Shown here: one piece after another, positions 10,054 to 21,061 of the stretch
Layout: each line of letters starts with the position of its first letter
Position numbering within the stretch: position 1 is the stretch's first letter
Assembly (NCBI GenBank): GCA_018673955.1
Contig: JABHBJ010000093.1
Location: 74,931 to 138,930, forward strand
Source: Chloroflexota bacterium
Lineage (GTDB): Bacteria > Chloroflexota > Dehalococcoidia > Lucifugimonadales > Lucifugimonadaceae
Direction: 5' to 3'
DNA: 64,000 bases
Translations under genes and position numbers: made by a program
The notes under the pieces: generated by a model
Databases searched by the model: none
What the model was told of the DNA's origin: nothing
The model's input: the letters and a program-made list of their open reading frames with translations, nothing else

Positions 10054-11826
10054 CTACTCGTTCGGGTTACACAGTGGTACTCGATTCACTCTTCTTCGCC
10101 TTACTACGACGACGATGATTACGAGTCCGATCAACCATATTGGGCTGAAAATCCCTAACCATAGTCCAATTTTGGCGAAGAACACGCCGATCGACTGCAA
10201 CGTTCGAACTGCATCACGAGTGGTGTCGCGAGTATCGAGTTCGGCGGCAGCTACTCCGATTGTTTCTCGAACGAATACCAAGAAGGCTCCTGTTGCTTTG
10301 ACCTCGCCTACTTCAGTCTGGCCGGTGACGGTGAGTTCGACAAAGTAGGGATTCGGTCGGTGATTTTCATACTTGTGGCTGGTGCCTACCTGCCCACCGC
10401 CTTCTTCTGCGTCAATCACACTTCCAACAGGAGCCGAGCCATCGCCGAAATTCCACGAATAAGCGATGTCTGTCACACCGTCAGGTCGAGTAAACGATGC
10501 TTCGAAATCGACCGTATTTCCTGATTCGATCGTCTGATTTTCACCAGCGAAAACTTCGATAACCGGCAATCGACTTACAGTGGTTATAAGAGTGTCTTCA
10601 CCCTCGGCAAGCCCCGAATCGCCAGAACCGGTTAGTTCCGCAGTGACTATGAACGGAGAATCTTCGTCTCGATCAAAAACGTGAATGATCGGTGAGGTGA
10701 TAACTTCGTCGCCATTACCAGTTGGAGCCACTCGGTTTACGGTCGATTCTCGTGTTCCATCTCCAAAATTCCACGTGACAGAGAAATTATCTATGCCCTC
10801 TGGCGGAGTGAATATCGCCCGGAAAGTCACCGGGTGACCCATCGCAGCAGCTATATCTTCACCGGCGTAGATAGTCATCTGTGCTGGAACCGATTCTAGG
10901 CTGACAGATATGAACGAGAATGCCGAACTTTGCGACAGGAACGTTAGCCGGGCTTCAAGCGATTCAAGATCGCTCTGAATACTGGTTATTTCCTTCTGGA
11001 TAGTAATAGCGTCTTCAACGGAGAATGCGCGATCGTAAAGAAGTCGCAAAGTACCGAGCGTGTCTTCGAGAGTCTGTGCCCGAGCAGAAACATCGGTGAA
11101 CTCTTCCGTGAAGTCATCGCTTCTGGTCGAAGACGACTTCACTTTTACGGCTAAGTCGGAGAACTGTTCGATGACGTCGTCAAATCTGTCGACTGGAACT
11201 CGAACTGAAATTGTTCCCGAGTAGTTTCGTGGCCGGTTTGATGAAACGACCCACCCGCCAGCTGCGGTTGCAATGTTCGAAATATCGTCCATCGACATGG
11301 TTACATCATCGACTGTGACCGTGAGATCGGCTGTTCGGATGATGATTCGGCCAACGGTTGCAGAAGCAATTTCATTTTCGACTGACGCAGAGCCTGAGTT
11401 TAGGGAAGTTGTGATCCGCACAGTATCGGGGTATTCCGATGAGTCGTAATTACCAAACAAGGTTGAGGACGAAGCAGCAGGATTTGTCGTCGCCGCTGGT
11501 GCAGCCGCGGCCGCAGGTACGGCAGTTGCGGCAGTGCTGTAACCGCCTCCATGAGATTCCACGTCATCGGAATCACTGGAAAACGAATCATTTACAGATG
11601 ACTGAAGCTTCGCGTATTGCTCCTCAGTAATGCCGTAACCGGAGTCGAGTACGGTGTCACCCGTCACGGTTACAGATGAGTCATAGCTACCGGGAGCTCG
11701 GAGATTACCCGAATTGCCAGGGGCGCCTGAAGTGCCTCGGTCAGCCGACGCACACGCCCCGACCAGTGCCAGAGCGAATATCGCAACTACTGGAAGAAAA
11801 TATCGCGGATTCAATCGTTTATACAT
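10054..11826 (-). CDS. DUF4349 lipoprotein with two PKD domains and C-terminal TM helix
   Basis: MYKRLNPRYFLPVVAIFALALVGACAS; DUF4349 segment VGRIIIRTADLTVTVDDV...; two WNFGDG PKD motifs; start moved from ORF-track 11982. Confidence 0.8.
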   Translation of the reverse strand: MYKRLNPRYFLPVVAIFALALVGACASADRGTSGAPGNSGNLRAPGSYDSSVTVTGDTVLDSGYGITEEQYAKLQSSVNDSFSSDSDDVESHGGGYSTAATAVPAAAAAPAATTNPAASSSTLFGNYDSSEYPDTVRITTSLNSGSASVENEIASATVGRIIIRTADLTVTVDDVTMSMDDISNIATAAGGWVVSSNRPRNYSGTISVRVPVDRFDDVIEQFSDLAVKVKSSSTRSDDFTEEFTDVSARAQTLEDTLGTLRLLYDRAFSVEDAITIQKEITSIQSDLESLEARLTFLSQSSAFSFISVSLESVPAQMTIYAGEDIAAAMGHPVTFRAIFTPPEGIDNFSVTWNFGDGTRESTVNRVAPTGNGDEVITSPIIHVFDRDEDSPFIVTAELTGSGDSGLAEGEDTLITTVSRLPVIEVFAGENQTIESGNTVDFEASFTRPDGVTDIAYSWNFGDGSAPVGSVIDAEEGGGQVGTSHKYENHRPNPYFVELTVTGQTEVGEVKATGAFLVFVRETIGVAAAELDTRDTTRDAVRTLQSIGVFFAKIGLWLGIFSPIWLIGLVIIVVVVRRRRVNRVPLCNPNE

Positions 11827-11994
11827 AACTGTCCCTCGCTTAGAAGAATCGACGGTCAAACGTCGAATAGTCTTCGATGCCAAACAGGTTTTGTCCGAGT
11901 ATCTGATTGCGCAGCCCGGCATGACGCTGTAGTGGTATAACGTTTTACTTGACCAATTTGTTCCGCTGCTCGTTGAAATCAATAAAAGGAACCC

Positions 11995-12999
11995 ATGGAA
12001 TACAAGCTATTTGGACGAACCGGTGTGTTCGTCAGTCCGATCGTGTTGGGCTGCATGATGTTCGGGCAAAAGACCGACCTCGCCGCCACCTGCGAAATTA
12101 TCGATTACGCACTCGGCGAGGGAATTAACTTCCTCGACACCGCCGATGTTTACGGCGGGGGTGCTTCAGAAGATTTCGTTGGCGAAGCGCTTCAGCGAAA
12201 CGGCAAACGAAACGACGTATTTCTGGCGACCAAAGTTAACGGTCGTATGTCGCCGAAGCCGAACGATATTGGAACCAGTCGACACCACATCATCGAGGGC
12301 TGTGAAGCAAGCTTGCGGCGACTAAAAGTCGACCACATCGATCTATACCAGCTACATCGACCGAACTCGCACATTGCAATCGACGAAACACTGCGGGCAA
12401 TGGACGACCTTGTTGATTCCGGAAAGATTCGTTACGCCGGAACAAGCAACTACGGGTCATGGCAGTTCGTCGAATCACTTTGGGCGTCAGAAAAGCTCGG
12501 TCTAAATCGATTTGTCAGCGAGCAATCGCCGTTCAACCTTGCCGATCGTCGTGCTGAACGTGAACACATAGCGATGTGCCAAACATACAGCACAGCATTC
12601 ATTCCTTGGTCGCCGCTCGCCGCCGGGGGTCTAACCGGCAAGTACACCCGAAATGCTCAGCAGGCCTCAGGTACCCGATTTGGTGATGAAACCGACCCCG
12701 TTAAGCTCAAACGATTTAGCGGAGGCGTGATGGATATCGTCGATGGACTCGTTCCGCTCGCCGAATCCCACAACGCGACAGTTGCCCAAATTGCACTAGC
12801 GTGGGTGGCTGCACAGCCCGGCGTAACCGCGCCGATAGCAGGGCCTCGTACGCTAGACCAGTTCAAAGACAATTTAGGCGCTTTGAATGTTGAGCTAACA
12901 ACAGAAGATTTAGACAAGATTGATGACCTAGCCGCTCCCGGCACCAATGTCGCAGAATACTATGAAGCTAGTTTCGAATCTAACGCTCACCGTTTCTAG
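11995..12999 (+). CDS. Aldo/keto reductase
   Basis: [32 protein letters not shown]. Confidence 0.93.
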   Translation: MEYKLFGRTGVFVSPIVLGCMMFGQKTDLAATCEIIDYALGEGINFLDTADVYGGGASEDFVGEALQRNGKRNDVFLATKVNGRMSPKPNDIGTSRHHIIEGCEASLRRLKVDHIDLYQLHRPNSHIAIDETLRAMDDLVDSGKIRYAGTSNYGSWQFVESLWASEKLGLNRFVSEQSPFNLADRRAEREHIAMCQTYSTAFIPWSPLAAGGLTGKYTRNAQQASGTRFGDETDPVKLKRFSGGVMDIVDGLVPLAESHNATVAQIALAWVAAQPGVTAPIAGPRTLDQFKDNLGALNVELTTEDLDKIDDLAAPGTNVAEYYEASFESNAHRF

Positions 13000-13054
13000 A
13001 CGGCAATCTGACCTCTCTTACTTCAAAATTCAAAAAGTAAATAACTCCTAAATA

Positions 13055-13828
13055 ATGGACAAACGAAAAGTTCTAATCACTGGTGGCGCCGGACTCATCG
13101 GTTCCTTGATGATCGATAATCTGGGTGACAAGTACGAATTCTCGTCGCTCGACCTAGTCGAAAACCCAATCGTTCATTCAACCGTCGCCAACATCGACGA
13201 TTTTGATGCCATAGCTCCCGCATTCGCAGGTGTGGACACCGTCATACATCTCGCAGCAAACCCTCACCCCGATGGATCATGGGAATCTAATCTTCAGAAC
13301 AACTTCATCGCAACGTACAACGTATTTGAACTTGCAAAGCAAAACGGTGTGAAGCGAGTTATCTTCGCCAGTTCAAATCACTCAGAAGGCGGAAACTACC
13401 TCGACGCACCGTGGAGACACGTTAACGAAGGTAAATATGAGCTGCTTAAGCAGGACAACTACGAACTAATCACCGAAACCCATCGAATCAGACCCGATGG
13501 CTACTACGGTGTCGCAAAGGCGTACGGCGAAGCACTTGGCAGCTACTACAACGACTACCACGGCCTAAATTCGTTTCATCTTCGTATCGGCTGGGTGATC
13601 CGAGATAACGATCCAACCGTTTCGTCTCATGGTCTTACGCTCTGGTTGAGTCACGGCGATCTAGTACAGATCATGGATCTGTGCATCAGTGCTCCCGAGT
13701 CGTATCGTTACGACATATTCAACGCTACTTCCGACAACACGTGGAAGATATTCGACATTTCTCACGCCAAGGAAGCTCTCGGCTACAAGCCACAAGATCG
13801 AGCGGGATCTGAACTTAGATCCGACTAA
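13055..13828 (+). CDS. NAD-dependent epimerase/dehydratase, uronate-dehydrogenase-like
   Basis: TGGAGLIGS; SSNHSEGG; RPDGYYGVAKAYGEAL. Confidence 0.85.
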   Translation: MDKRKVLITGGAGLIGSLMIDNLGDKYEFSSLDLVENPIVHSTVANIDDFDAIAPAFAGVDTVIHLAANPHPDGSWESNLQNNFIATYNVFELAKQNGVKRVIFASSNHSEGGNYLDAPWRHVNEGKYELLKQDNYELITETHRIRPDGYYGVAKAYGEALGSYYNDYHGLNSFHLRIGWVIRDNDPTVSSHGLTLWLSHGDLVQIMDLCISAPESYRYDIFNATSDNTWKIFDISHAKEALGYKPQDRAGSELRSD

Positions 13829-13872
13829 TCTTTACGGCAATCCCCAAGCGAATACACAAGTAAAAAAACAAA

Positions 13873-14673
13873 ATGTCATCAAGCGACAAACGAAAAACTC
13901 TTATTACAGGTGGAGCCGGTCTTATCGGCTCGATCATGATCGACAAACTTAGCGGTAAATACGAGTTCTCATCGCTCGATCTAAAAGAAGCTGACGGCAT
14001 AAAGTCGACGGTTGCCAACCTCGATGACCTCGAAGCGATCACTCCGGCTTTCGACGGAATCGACACCGTTGTTCACCTCGCTGCCGATAGATCACCGGCT
14101 GGTTCGTGGGATTCGATTCTCAAAAACAACTTCGTAGCCACCTACAACGTGTTCGAGGCATCGAAAAGAGCAGGCGTGAAGCGAGTCATATTCGCAAGTT
14201 CGAATCACGCCGAGGGAGGGTTTTATCTTGACTCTCCATGGAAGCACGTGAACGAAGGTAACTTCCACCTGCTTGAACAAGACAACTACGAGCTAGTTAC
14301 CGAAAACCACATGATTCGTCCTGATAGTTACTACGGAGTCGCCAAGGCGTACGGAGAAGCGCTCGGCAGCTACTACAACGACTACCACGACCTAAGCTCG
14401 TTACATCTGAGAATCGGCTGGGTGCTGGAGACAGATGATCCTACGTTCTCGGCATACTCGCTTTCGCTTTGGCTGAGTCACCGCGACACAGCTCAGATCA
14501 TTGACCTCTGTATCGATGCGCCAGAATCGCATAGGTACGACATTTTCAATGCAACATCCGACAATACTTGGAAGATTTTCGACATATCCCATGCTAAAAA
14601 CGCACTCGGATACGACCCTAAAGATCGCGCTGGGTCAGAATTCACACCGCGTCCGTATGAGCGAATCACTTAG
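13873..14673 (+). CDS. NAD-dependent epimerase/dehydratase, uronate-dehydrogenase-like (tandem paralog)
   Basis: Highly similar along its length to the preceding protein; TGGAGLIGS; YYGVAKAYGEAL. Confidence 0.85.
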   Translation: MSSSDKRKTLITGGAGLIGSIMIDKLSGKYEFSSLDLKEADGIKSTVANLDDLEAITPAFDGIDTVVHLAADRSPAGSWDSILKNNFVATYNVFEASKRAGVKRVIFASSNHAEGGFYLDSPWKHVNEGNFHLLEQDNYELVTENHMIRPDSYYGVAKAYGEALGSYYNDYHDLSSLHLRIGWVLETDDPTFSAYSLSLWLSHRDTAQIIDLCIDAPESHRYDIFNATSDNTWKIFDISHAKNALGYDPKDRAGSEFTPRPYERIT

Positions 14674-14717
14674 ACATCGCTGCCTAAGCAACTGGTACAG
14701 ATGGTTGAGGATGACAC

Positions 14718-15626
14718 TTGGAACTAAGCTGGGTATTGCCCGCGATCGCTAGCCCGCTCATCTACGCGATGGTTTCGATTGGCGACAAGTGGATTTTGTC
14801 GACGCTAAAGCTGCGGATCGAAAGTTTCAATCTGTTTGTAGGTGGAACTCAGCTCGGAATCTCTCTCGTAATTCTTCTGATACTTGGAATTCCAAATGCC
14901 TCGTTGAGCGCGCTAGCTGCTGCTCTCGGAGGCGGAATGATATGGGGAGTTGCGTTGATACTGCTGTTTATGGCGTTACGCCGTGAACAGATTGGTCGAG
15001 TGGTTCCGGTATCTCAAACCTCTCCAGTATTTGCTGCCATTCTCGGCGTTGTGTTTCTAGGCGAGCACCTCGAATGGTGGGGTTGGCTAGCAGTTCTACT
15101 GGTAGTAGCGGGGGCAGTTATCGTTTCTGCGGAGCCGCACCAATTGCTTTCTGGAGGATTCAGAAAGATCTACTTGTGGCTGGTGCTCGCCGCCGCTCTA
15201 ATCGGCATCGCGCAAGTTTTACTTAAGGTTTCATCAGACGAATTGAGCATGTGGCACAACATGTCGCTTCGTGGGATAGGACTCTTCACGACACTCGCAA
15301 CCCCTGTTCTTAGGCCGTCGGTTATAAGGGGCCTTGGTTCATTCGTAACCACCAAGAAAACTGCCATTCCGGTTCTGGTTATCGAAGGCTTGGGCCCGAT
15401 ACTAGGCAACGGATTCTTGTTGCTGGCACTAGCGAACGGACCTGTCTCGCTCGTGAGCGCATTACTCGGCACTAGGCCGATATTTATCCTGTTGATTACG
15501 CTCGCTTTTGCACCGCTTGCCAAGACAGCACTTGCCGAAGAATTTACGAGAGGCGATATCATCACAAAGACGATATCTACTGCCGCGGTAGTAGGCGGCG
15601 TCGTGATCATCTCTCTCGCTAGCTAA
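14718..15626 (+). CDS. EamA/DMT family transporter
   Basis: 302 aa, about 10 TM; PVSQTSPVFAAILGVVFLGEHL; TTG start. Confidence 0.85.
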   Translation: MELSWVLPAIASPLIYAMVSIGDKWILSTLKLRIESFNLFVGGTQLGISLVILLILGIPNASLSALAAALGGGMIWGVALILLFMALRREQIGRVVPVSQTSPVFAAILGVVFLGEHLEWWGWLAVLLVVAGAVIVSAEPHQLLSGGFRKIYLWLVLAAALIGIAQVLLKVSSDELSMWHNMSLRGIGLFTTLATPVLRPSVIRGLGSFVTTKKTAIPVLVIEGLGPILGNGFLLLALANGPVSLVSALLGTRPIFILLITLAFAPLAKTALAEEFTRGDIITKTISTAAVVGGVVIISLAS

Positions 15627-15641
15627 CGATACCGCGGCTGA

Positions 15642-16646
15642 CTAGACGATCTGGTTGCGCAGTTCCGTTTCGCCGTTCCAAAGTCGATTCAGATTGTCAT
15701 TGAGAATGTCGATTACCCGTTCTTCGTAAAGTCGAGTCTCACCACCTGTATGAGGGGTGATTATTACGTTTTGATAATCCCAGAACACTGAATCCTCTTC
15801 CAGAGGTTCGTTACAGAAGTGATCGATTCCAGCACCAGCTATTTGGCCCGACTTGAGAGCTGCAGCAAGTGCTGATTCATCGACGCACTGCCCCCTTGCA
15901 ACGTTGATTAAGTAAGCAGTAGATTTCATCGCCAGCAGTACGTCGACATCCACTATGTCGGTCGTCTCTGGTGTAAGTGGGCAAGTCAGTGCTACAAAAT
16001 CTGCGCGCGGTACAAGTTCGGCGAGCCTGTCGGGCGTAACCACTTCGTCGGCCGGACCTTCAGCGGTCGAAGGATCACGTTTGGTGGCGATAACGTTCAT
16101 ATCGAAAGCTTTGGCGAATTTTGCCAGCCTTGAGCCGATCGCTCCCATACCCACGATTAGAATAGTCTTACCGATCAATTCATCCTCGCGTTGAGTAAGG
16201 TCACCGAGCATCCCTCGCCACGTGTGACTGTTCTGGTTGTCGCGCCCAGTATGAATGTGACGATTCAGACCCAGAATCATCGACATTGCGTGTTCGGCAA
16301 CCGCGTTTTGGTTTACGCCTGACGCGTTGGCGAGTCGAATTCCACGTTTTTTCAGCTCATCCAGCGGAAACTGATCATACCCAGCCCCTATCGACTGGAT
16401 GTATCTCAGATTTGTTGCTCGTTCGAGCAATGCGTTATCCCAGTAGCCCGAACAGACAAATACGTCGGCATCTTGGATCCGATTCATCGTGTCTTCCGCC
16501 GTCCATGTCTGAAAATATTTCACGTCGGGACTTCGGGCCTCGTAGCGCTCTTCCATCCGATAAGCAACGTGAGCAAAGTGGACGGTGGTGTCCGCAGTGG
16601 ACGGAAAACCTTCAGACATAACTTCTCCAATCGAAGTAATAATCAC
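15642..16646 (-). CDS. D-2-hydroxyacid dehydrogenase (NAD-binding)
   Basis: GMGAIGSRLAKFAKAF; INVARGQCVDESAL; catalytic-type ITPHTGGET. Confidence 0.92.
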   Translation of the reverse strand: MIITSIGEVMSEGFPSTADTTVHFAHVAYRMEERYEARSPDVKYFQTWTAEDTMNRIQDADVFVCSGYWDNALLERATNLRYIQSIGAGYDQFPLDELKKRGIRLANASGVNQNAVAEHAMSMILGLNRHIHTGRDNQNSHTWRGMLGDLTQREDELIGKTILIVGMGAIGSRLAKFAKAFDMNVIATKRDPSTAEGPADEVVTPDRLAELVPRADFVALTCPLTPETTDIVDVDVLLAMKSTAYLINVARGQCVDESALAAALKSGQIAGAGIDHFCNEPLEEDSVFWDYQNVIITPHTGGETRLYEERVIDILNDNLNRLWNGETELRNQIV

Positions 16647-16785
16647 GCGAAAAACGCTTCAAGTACTGGACAATAGCCGAATCAGGATCGACTGTATAAC
16701 CAGATAACCGATGATTCCGTCGTCACCATTTCTGATGATACCGAATCATACTGCCGAATTAGTAATAGCGAACACAAGAACGTAT

Positions 16786-17676
16786 ATGCCAGAAAACATA
16801 ACGATTAGAAACGAAAACGTATCGGTAACTATCTCACCAGATGCAGGTGCTTCACTGAGATCTATTAAGGTGAAAAAAAGTGGAAATCAGTACGAGCTGC
16901 TGTCAGGCGGAGACAATCCACACGACCCAACCGAACTTCCACACGGAGAAGGATCGTTCGTAATGGCACCGTGGGTGAACAGGATTCGTGATGGACGACT
17001 TGTGACACCAGACGGCATTCATAAGATCCCGATGAACCAACCACCGCACGCTATTCACGGTTTGGAACGAGATCGGGTATGGACGGTTAAATCCTCGACC
17101 GAAAGCTCTCTCGAACTAGAAATCTCACTCGCAGAACCATGGCCATACGCCGGGCGAGTTGAATACTCCCTCGTATTACAAGGCTCATCACTAGTACAAA
17201 TTATGCGACTCATCGCCGACGTTAGCGAGACTCGATCATTCCCTGGAAGCGTTGGCTGGCACCCCTGGTTCAACATCACTCTGGGAACACAATCCGTAAC
17301 CGCTACCGCCGATGTTTCAAGTCAATGGGAACTTGATGACACAGCTACCGCGACAGGCAAGTTGTCGGTAACCGGAATAACCGACCGTTTACAAAAAGGT
17401 ACTCAGTTTGCAGTTCGAGAAGTGGATGGCTGCTTCTTGATGAACCCGGGCGGTGGTGCAGTTTTGACTTGGCCGGAGCTGACTATGACGATCACAGGAT
17501 CTGAAAAAATCACCCACTTCATGTTTTATTCACCAGAGCATGCATTATGCGTAGAACCTCAAACTTGTACAGTCGACGCCGCGCAGCTTGACGAAAAAGG
17601 GCATGCGAACACAGGGCATGTACTTGTCGATCGAGAAAATCCGTTGGTAGCTACAACAACTTGGATGTGGGACTAA
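16786..17676 (+). CDS. Aldose 1-epimerase family protein
   Basis: PHAIHGLERDRVW; SVGWHPWF; start likely MPENITI. Confidence 0.85.
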   Translation: MPENITIRNENVSVTISPDAGASLRSIKVKKSGNQYELLSGGDNPHDPTELPHGEGSFVMAPWVNRIRDGRLVTPDGIHKIPMNQPPHAIHGLERDRVWTVKSSTESSLELEISLAEPWPYAGRVEYSLVLQGSSLVQIMRLIADVSETRSFPGSVGWHPWFNITLGTQSVTATADVSSQWELDDTATATGKLSVTGITDRLQKGTQFAVREVDGCFLMNPGGGAVLTWPELTMTITGSEKITHFMFYSPEHALCVEPQTCTVDAAQLDEKGHANTGHVLVDRENPLVATTTWMWD

Positions 17677-17685
17677 AGAGATAAG

Positions 17686-17829
17686 GTGTCTGCGCCTTTG
17701 AACATCTCATCAACAGAATCTGCTATTTCGATTAGCGGAGTAGAGTTCGCTTACGGAAATAGTCCTGTTCCAATGGGCACACCAAATCGATCTGACAGTA
17801 CTACAATTCGTGAACTCACTCGTAGTTAG
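17686..17829 (+). pseudogene. Remnant of ABC transporter ATP-binding N-terminus
   Basis: ISISGVEFAYGNSPVP...GTPNRSDSTTIRELT resembles V-x-F-x-Y-G then degraded Walker A GPNGAGKSTTIR-LT; 47-codon frame. Confidence 0.4.
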
Positions 17830-17888
17830 CCGATATATGTCGGTCTAATCGCAAGTTTCAGCTAGAAGATCCGAAGTTTCAGGTACTC

Positions 17889-19397
17889 ATGTCCACAAAT
17901 ACGCTTGCGAACCTACTCAATCCATCGTCATCGACAGATGATTCGATCATCATTCCCGGCGGACCAACGCTTTCGTACGGTCAGTACGCAGAAGAGATTG
18001 AACGAGTCGCAGGCCTACTTGCGGGTGCAGGGGTGAAGCCGGGTCGACCTGTTTCTATAGTTTTGACGAACAATCTCGAATTCATGGTTCTATTCCTCGC
18101 TGTTGCCCGAGCCGGTGCTGTAGCTGCACCCTTGAACTCCGCTTACACAGTCGATGAGTTCAAGTTCTTCATGGAGGATGCCGACTCGCAGTTGGCAATC
18201 GTTCCACCGGGAGCACACCTAGGTCGGGACGCGGCGAGCCAGCTCGGCATTCCAGTACTCGACGCTTCACTAAATGTCGGATCGGTCGTTTTGAGCAACC
18301 GAAGTGGAGCAGTCACAAAATCGGCAGATGCCCAGCCACCTTCCGAAAGTGACATAGGTCTATTTCTTCACACATCAGGAACAACGAGTCGTCCAAAAGG
18401 CGTACCCCTCACTCACGCCAACCTGATGAAGTCGATCAGCAATATAAAGAACCACTACGAACTAACGACCGAAGACACTTCGATCATCGTGATGCCGCTG
18501 TTCCATGTTCATGGGCTAATGGGAGCATCGCTCTCGACATTGAACTCAGGTGGATCACTGGTTATTCCTGAGAAATTCTCGGCTTCGAGCTTCTGGGGAT
18601 TACAAAAAGACTATTCGGCGACGTGGTATTCGGCGGTTCCGACTATTCACCAGATTTTGCTTATGCGAGCCGATGACGATAACGCTCCTCGCGAATCGTT
18701 TAGGTTCATTCGATCCTGCTCATCAGCACTTGCTCCGGCAGTCTTCGATCGACTCGAATCACGATTCGGCGCTCCAGTTCTCGAAGCCTACGGAATGACC
18801 GAAGCTTCACACCAGATGTCATCAAGCCCGATGCCTCCCGGAAAACGAATTCCCGGTACGGTCGGACAGGCAACAGGTGTTGAGATTGCAATCATGGATA
18901 TGGCAGCTAGAGGGCAATTACAGAAGACCGGTGATATCGGCGAAATCGTCATCAAGGGCGAAAACGTCATGCACGGGTACAACAACAACCCCGAAGCAAA
19001 TGCAGAAGCTTTCGTCGATGGCTGGTTCCGCACCGGGGATCAAGGTTTCTTAGATGCCGAGGGGTATCTCGCGTTGACGGGTCGAATCAAAGAACTGATC
19101 AACCGAGGCGGAGAGAAGATTTCACCACTCGAGATCGACGGAATTCTACTGAAGCACCCTGCTGTATCAGAAGCAGTGTGTTTCGCCGTGCCTGACGAAA
19201 AATACGGCGAAGTGGTACATGCTGCTGTGGTTTTAAAGGGTGACGCTGACCAAGAAACCATTCGGACGTACTGCCGCGAGCAGATGGCAGGATTCAAGGT
19301 TCCTGACGTTGTATACATTGCCGACTCACTACCACGAACAGCAACGGGCAAAATTCAGAGACGTCATATGGTTGCGGCGTTCGCAGAAGAAAAGTAG
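17889..19397 (+). CDS. AMP-dependent acyl-CoA synthetase, oxalate-CoA ligase-like
   Basis: LHTSGTTSRPKGVPLTHANL; PEKFSASSFWGLQKDYSATWYSAVPTIHQILL; RSCSSALAPAVFDRLE; EAYGMTEASHQM. Confidence 0.85.
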   Translation: MSTNTLANLLNPSSSTDDSIIIPGGPTLSYGQYAEEIERVAGLLAGAGVKPGRPVSIVLTNNLEFMVLFLAVARAGAVAAPLNSAYTVDEFKFFMEDADSQLAIVPPGAHLGRDAASQLGIPVLDASLNVGSVVLSNRSGAVTKSADAQPPSESDIGLFLHTSGTTSRPKGVPLTHANLMKSISNIKNHYELTTEDTSIIVMPLFHVHGLMGASLSTLNSGGSLVIPEKFSASSFWGLQKDYSATWYSAVPTIHQILLMRADDDNAPRESFRFIRSCSSALAPAVFDRLESRFGAPVLEAYGMTEASHQMSSSPMPPGKRIPGTVGQATGVEIAIMDMAARGQLQKTGDIGEIVIKGENVMHGYNNNPEANAEAFVDGWFRTGDQGFLDAEGYLALTGRIKELINRGGEKISPLEIDGILLKHPAVSEAVCFAVPDEKYGEVVHAAVVLKGDADQETIRTYCREQMAGFKVPDVVYIADSLPRTATGKIQRRHMVAAFAEEK

Positions 19398-19499
19398 TTT
19401 GATAAGGCGAGGTGGGTTGATGCGGCATTAGCAGTCGGCTCGGAGAAGCGGTACTCGCAAAGTGGTACACGACTCGTGGTGATGGGAACTAGATACCCG

Positions 19500-19823
19500 C
19501 TAGCTCTTATCGAGCAGCGATAAAAATACCGTTGCGAGCGCGATGTAGGCGGCAATACCTACCATTCCGGTTACAGTCGTTAGAAAGACTGACGTCGAAG
19601 CCGCAAGGTCGGCCTTGATCGCTCGAAGCACGAACGGAATTATCACGCCTGGTAATGCTGCAATCAGGATTTTTAATAACAGTGCGAGATAAACGTCGCC
19701 TCGCGAGAGCAAAACTAGTCCGGCTATTACGTCTGCGATGACTACACCTTGAGCGATAGCTAATAATGCCTCTCTGACGAACAGCCGCTGGGCATCATGA
19801 GTTGGCACATTATCAATTACCAT
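19500..19823 (-). CDS. Hypothetical small membrane protein
   Basis: 107 aa, three predicted hydrophobic segments. Confidence 0.5.
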   Translation of the reverse strand: MVIDNVPTHDAQRLFVREALLAIAQGVVIADVIAGLVLLSRGDVYLALLLKILIAALPGVIIPFVLRAIKADLAASTSVFLTTVTGMVGIAAYIALATVFLSLLDKS

Positions 19824-20083
19824 CTAACGCACGATAATTGTCAGTGTCTAAGTTCCAGGAATTCCCAATTGTGTCGTGTTAAGTTCAGTCATCTACAACA
19901 GTTCCTGATTACGCAATATGAAATCTATTCGATAATTTGCCCCAAGTTGTCGAACTTGTCGATAAGCTTGGTCACCGTTTGTAGGTTTAACTTATTGGAT
20001 ACATGAAACCCATATCTCGAATTATGTCGAGGTGGTGTCGAAAATCATGTGATCCAACGTGATATTTGTGGAAAGGTTCTCTC

Positions 20084-20947
20084 ATGCTATTAGGTGTTGC
20101 GGGTCTCGTGCCAGGCGACTGGAAATCAATCGATGGAGCTGTCCTCGATAACGTTGTTGATCACGGATTCAAAACCGTTCAAATTCGAGTCGACGATCCG
20201 CAGTCGATGGGGAACGGCGACGTTAAACGCCTGAAATCCATGTTCGAAGGGCGTGGGTTTGAGATGCCTCAGACAGTTGGAAACTACGGCGGCAAGCTCA
20301 TCGCTGAAGACGATACTGAGCGAAAAAACGAGATCAAGTTCGTAAAGCGAATGGTCAACGTAACTGCTCGACTCGGCAGCCCTAACACATATCTTCGCCC
20401 CGGTAGCCTGAATCCAAAGGGTGGCTGGATGCCTCACCCACTGAATCACACTGACGAAGTGTTTGATCGACTCGTCGACAGCACGAAACAGATTTGTGCA
20501 GTTGCTGAGAACGAAGGAATCATGATGGCAGTCGAAGGTGGCACGGTTTGCCCTATCGACTCCCCACAGCGAATGAAAGATCTGATCGACGCTGTTGGAT
20601 CGAAGGCACTAGGGTTGAACATGGATCCCGTGAACTTCGTAGGCTCGCTCGATATTGCATACGACACCACAGCGCTCATCAATGAGTTCTACGAACTGAT
20701 CCCAGATCGGATCGTTGGCGCCCACGCGAAAGACTTCACAGTCGTAAACGCACTGCTGCCTCACTTCGAAGAGTCGATCATCGGACAGCCCGAAAGCCTG
20801 CTGGACAATGAAGCGTTGCTGGTCGGCCTACAGAAGGTCAATCCGAACGCACATGTTCTAGTCGAGCACCTTCCCGACGACAAAATTCCGGCAGCCGCAG
20901 CAGGAATTCGCAAGGTTGCTGAGCGTGCCGGTATTGTTTGGGACTAA
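20084..20947 (+). CDS. Sugar phosphate isomerase/epimerase (xylose isomerase-like TIM barrel)
   Basis: MLLGVAGLVPGDW start; AVEGGTVCPIDSPQRMKDLID; GAHAKDF. Confidence 0.8.
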   Translation: MLLGVAGLVPGDWKSIDGAVLDNVVDHGFKTVQIRVDDPQSMGNGDVKRLKSMFEGRGFEMPQTVGNYGGKLIAEDDTERKNEIKFVKRMVNVTARLGSPNTYLRPGSLNPKGGWMPHPLNHTDEVFDRLVDSTKQICAVAENEGIMMAVEGGTVCPIDSPQRMKDLIDAVGSKALGLNMDPVNFVGSLDIAYDTTALINEFYELIPDRIVGAHAKDFTVVNALLPHFEESIIGQPESLLDNEALLVGLQKVNPNAHVLVEHLPDDKIPAAAAGIRKVAERAGIVWD

Positions 20948-21061
20948 AAGAAAATAATTGGTCGGTACTTACGTAGACCGACACTGGATATAACGTTTTT
21001 GGAATTCGTCTTCTCGCGGTTTCAATAAGAAGAATCTGCCCCGGCAGTTCAGGAGCTAATC

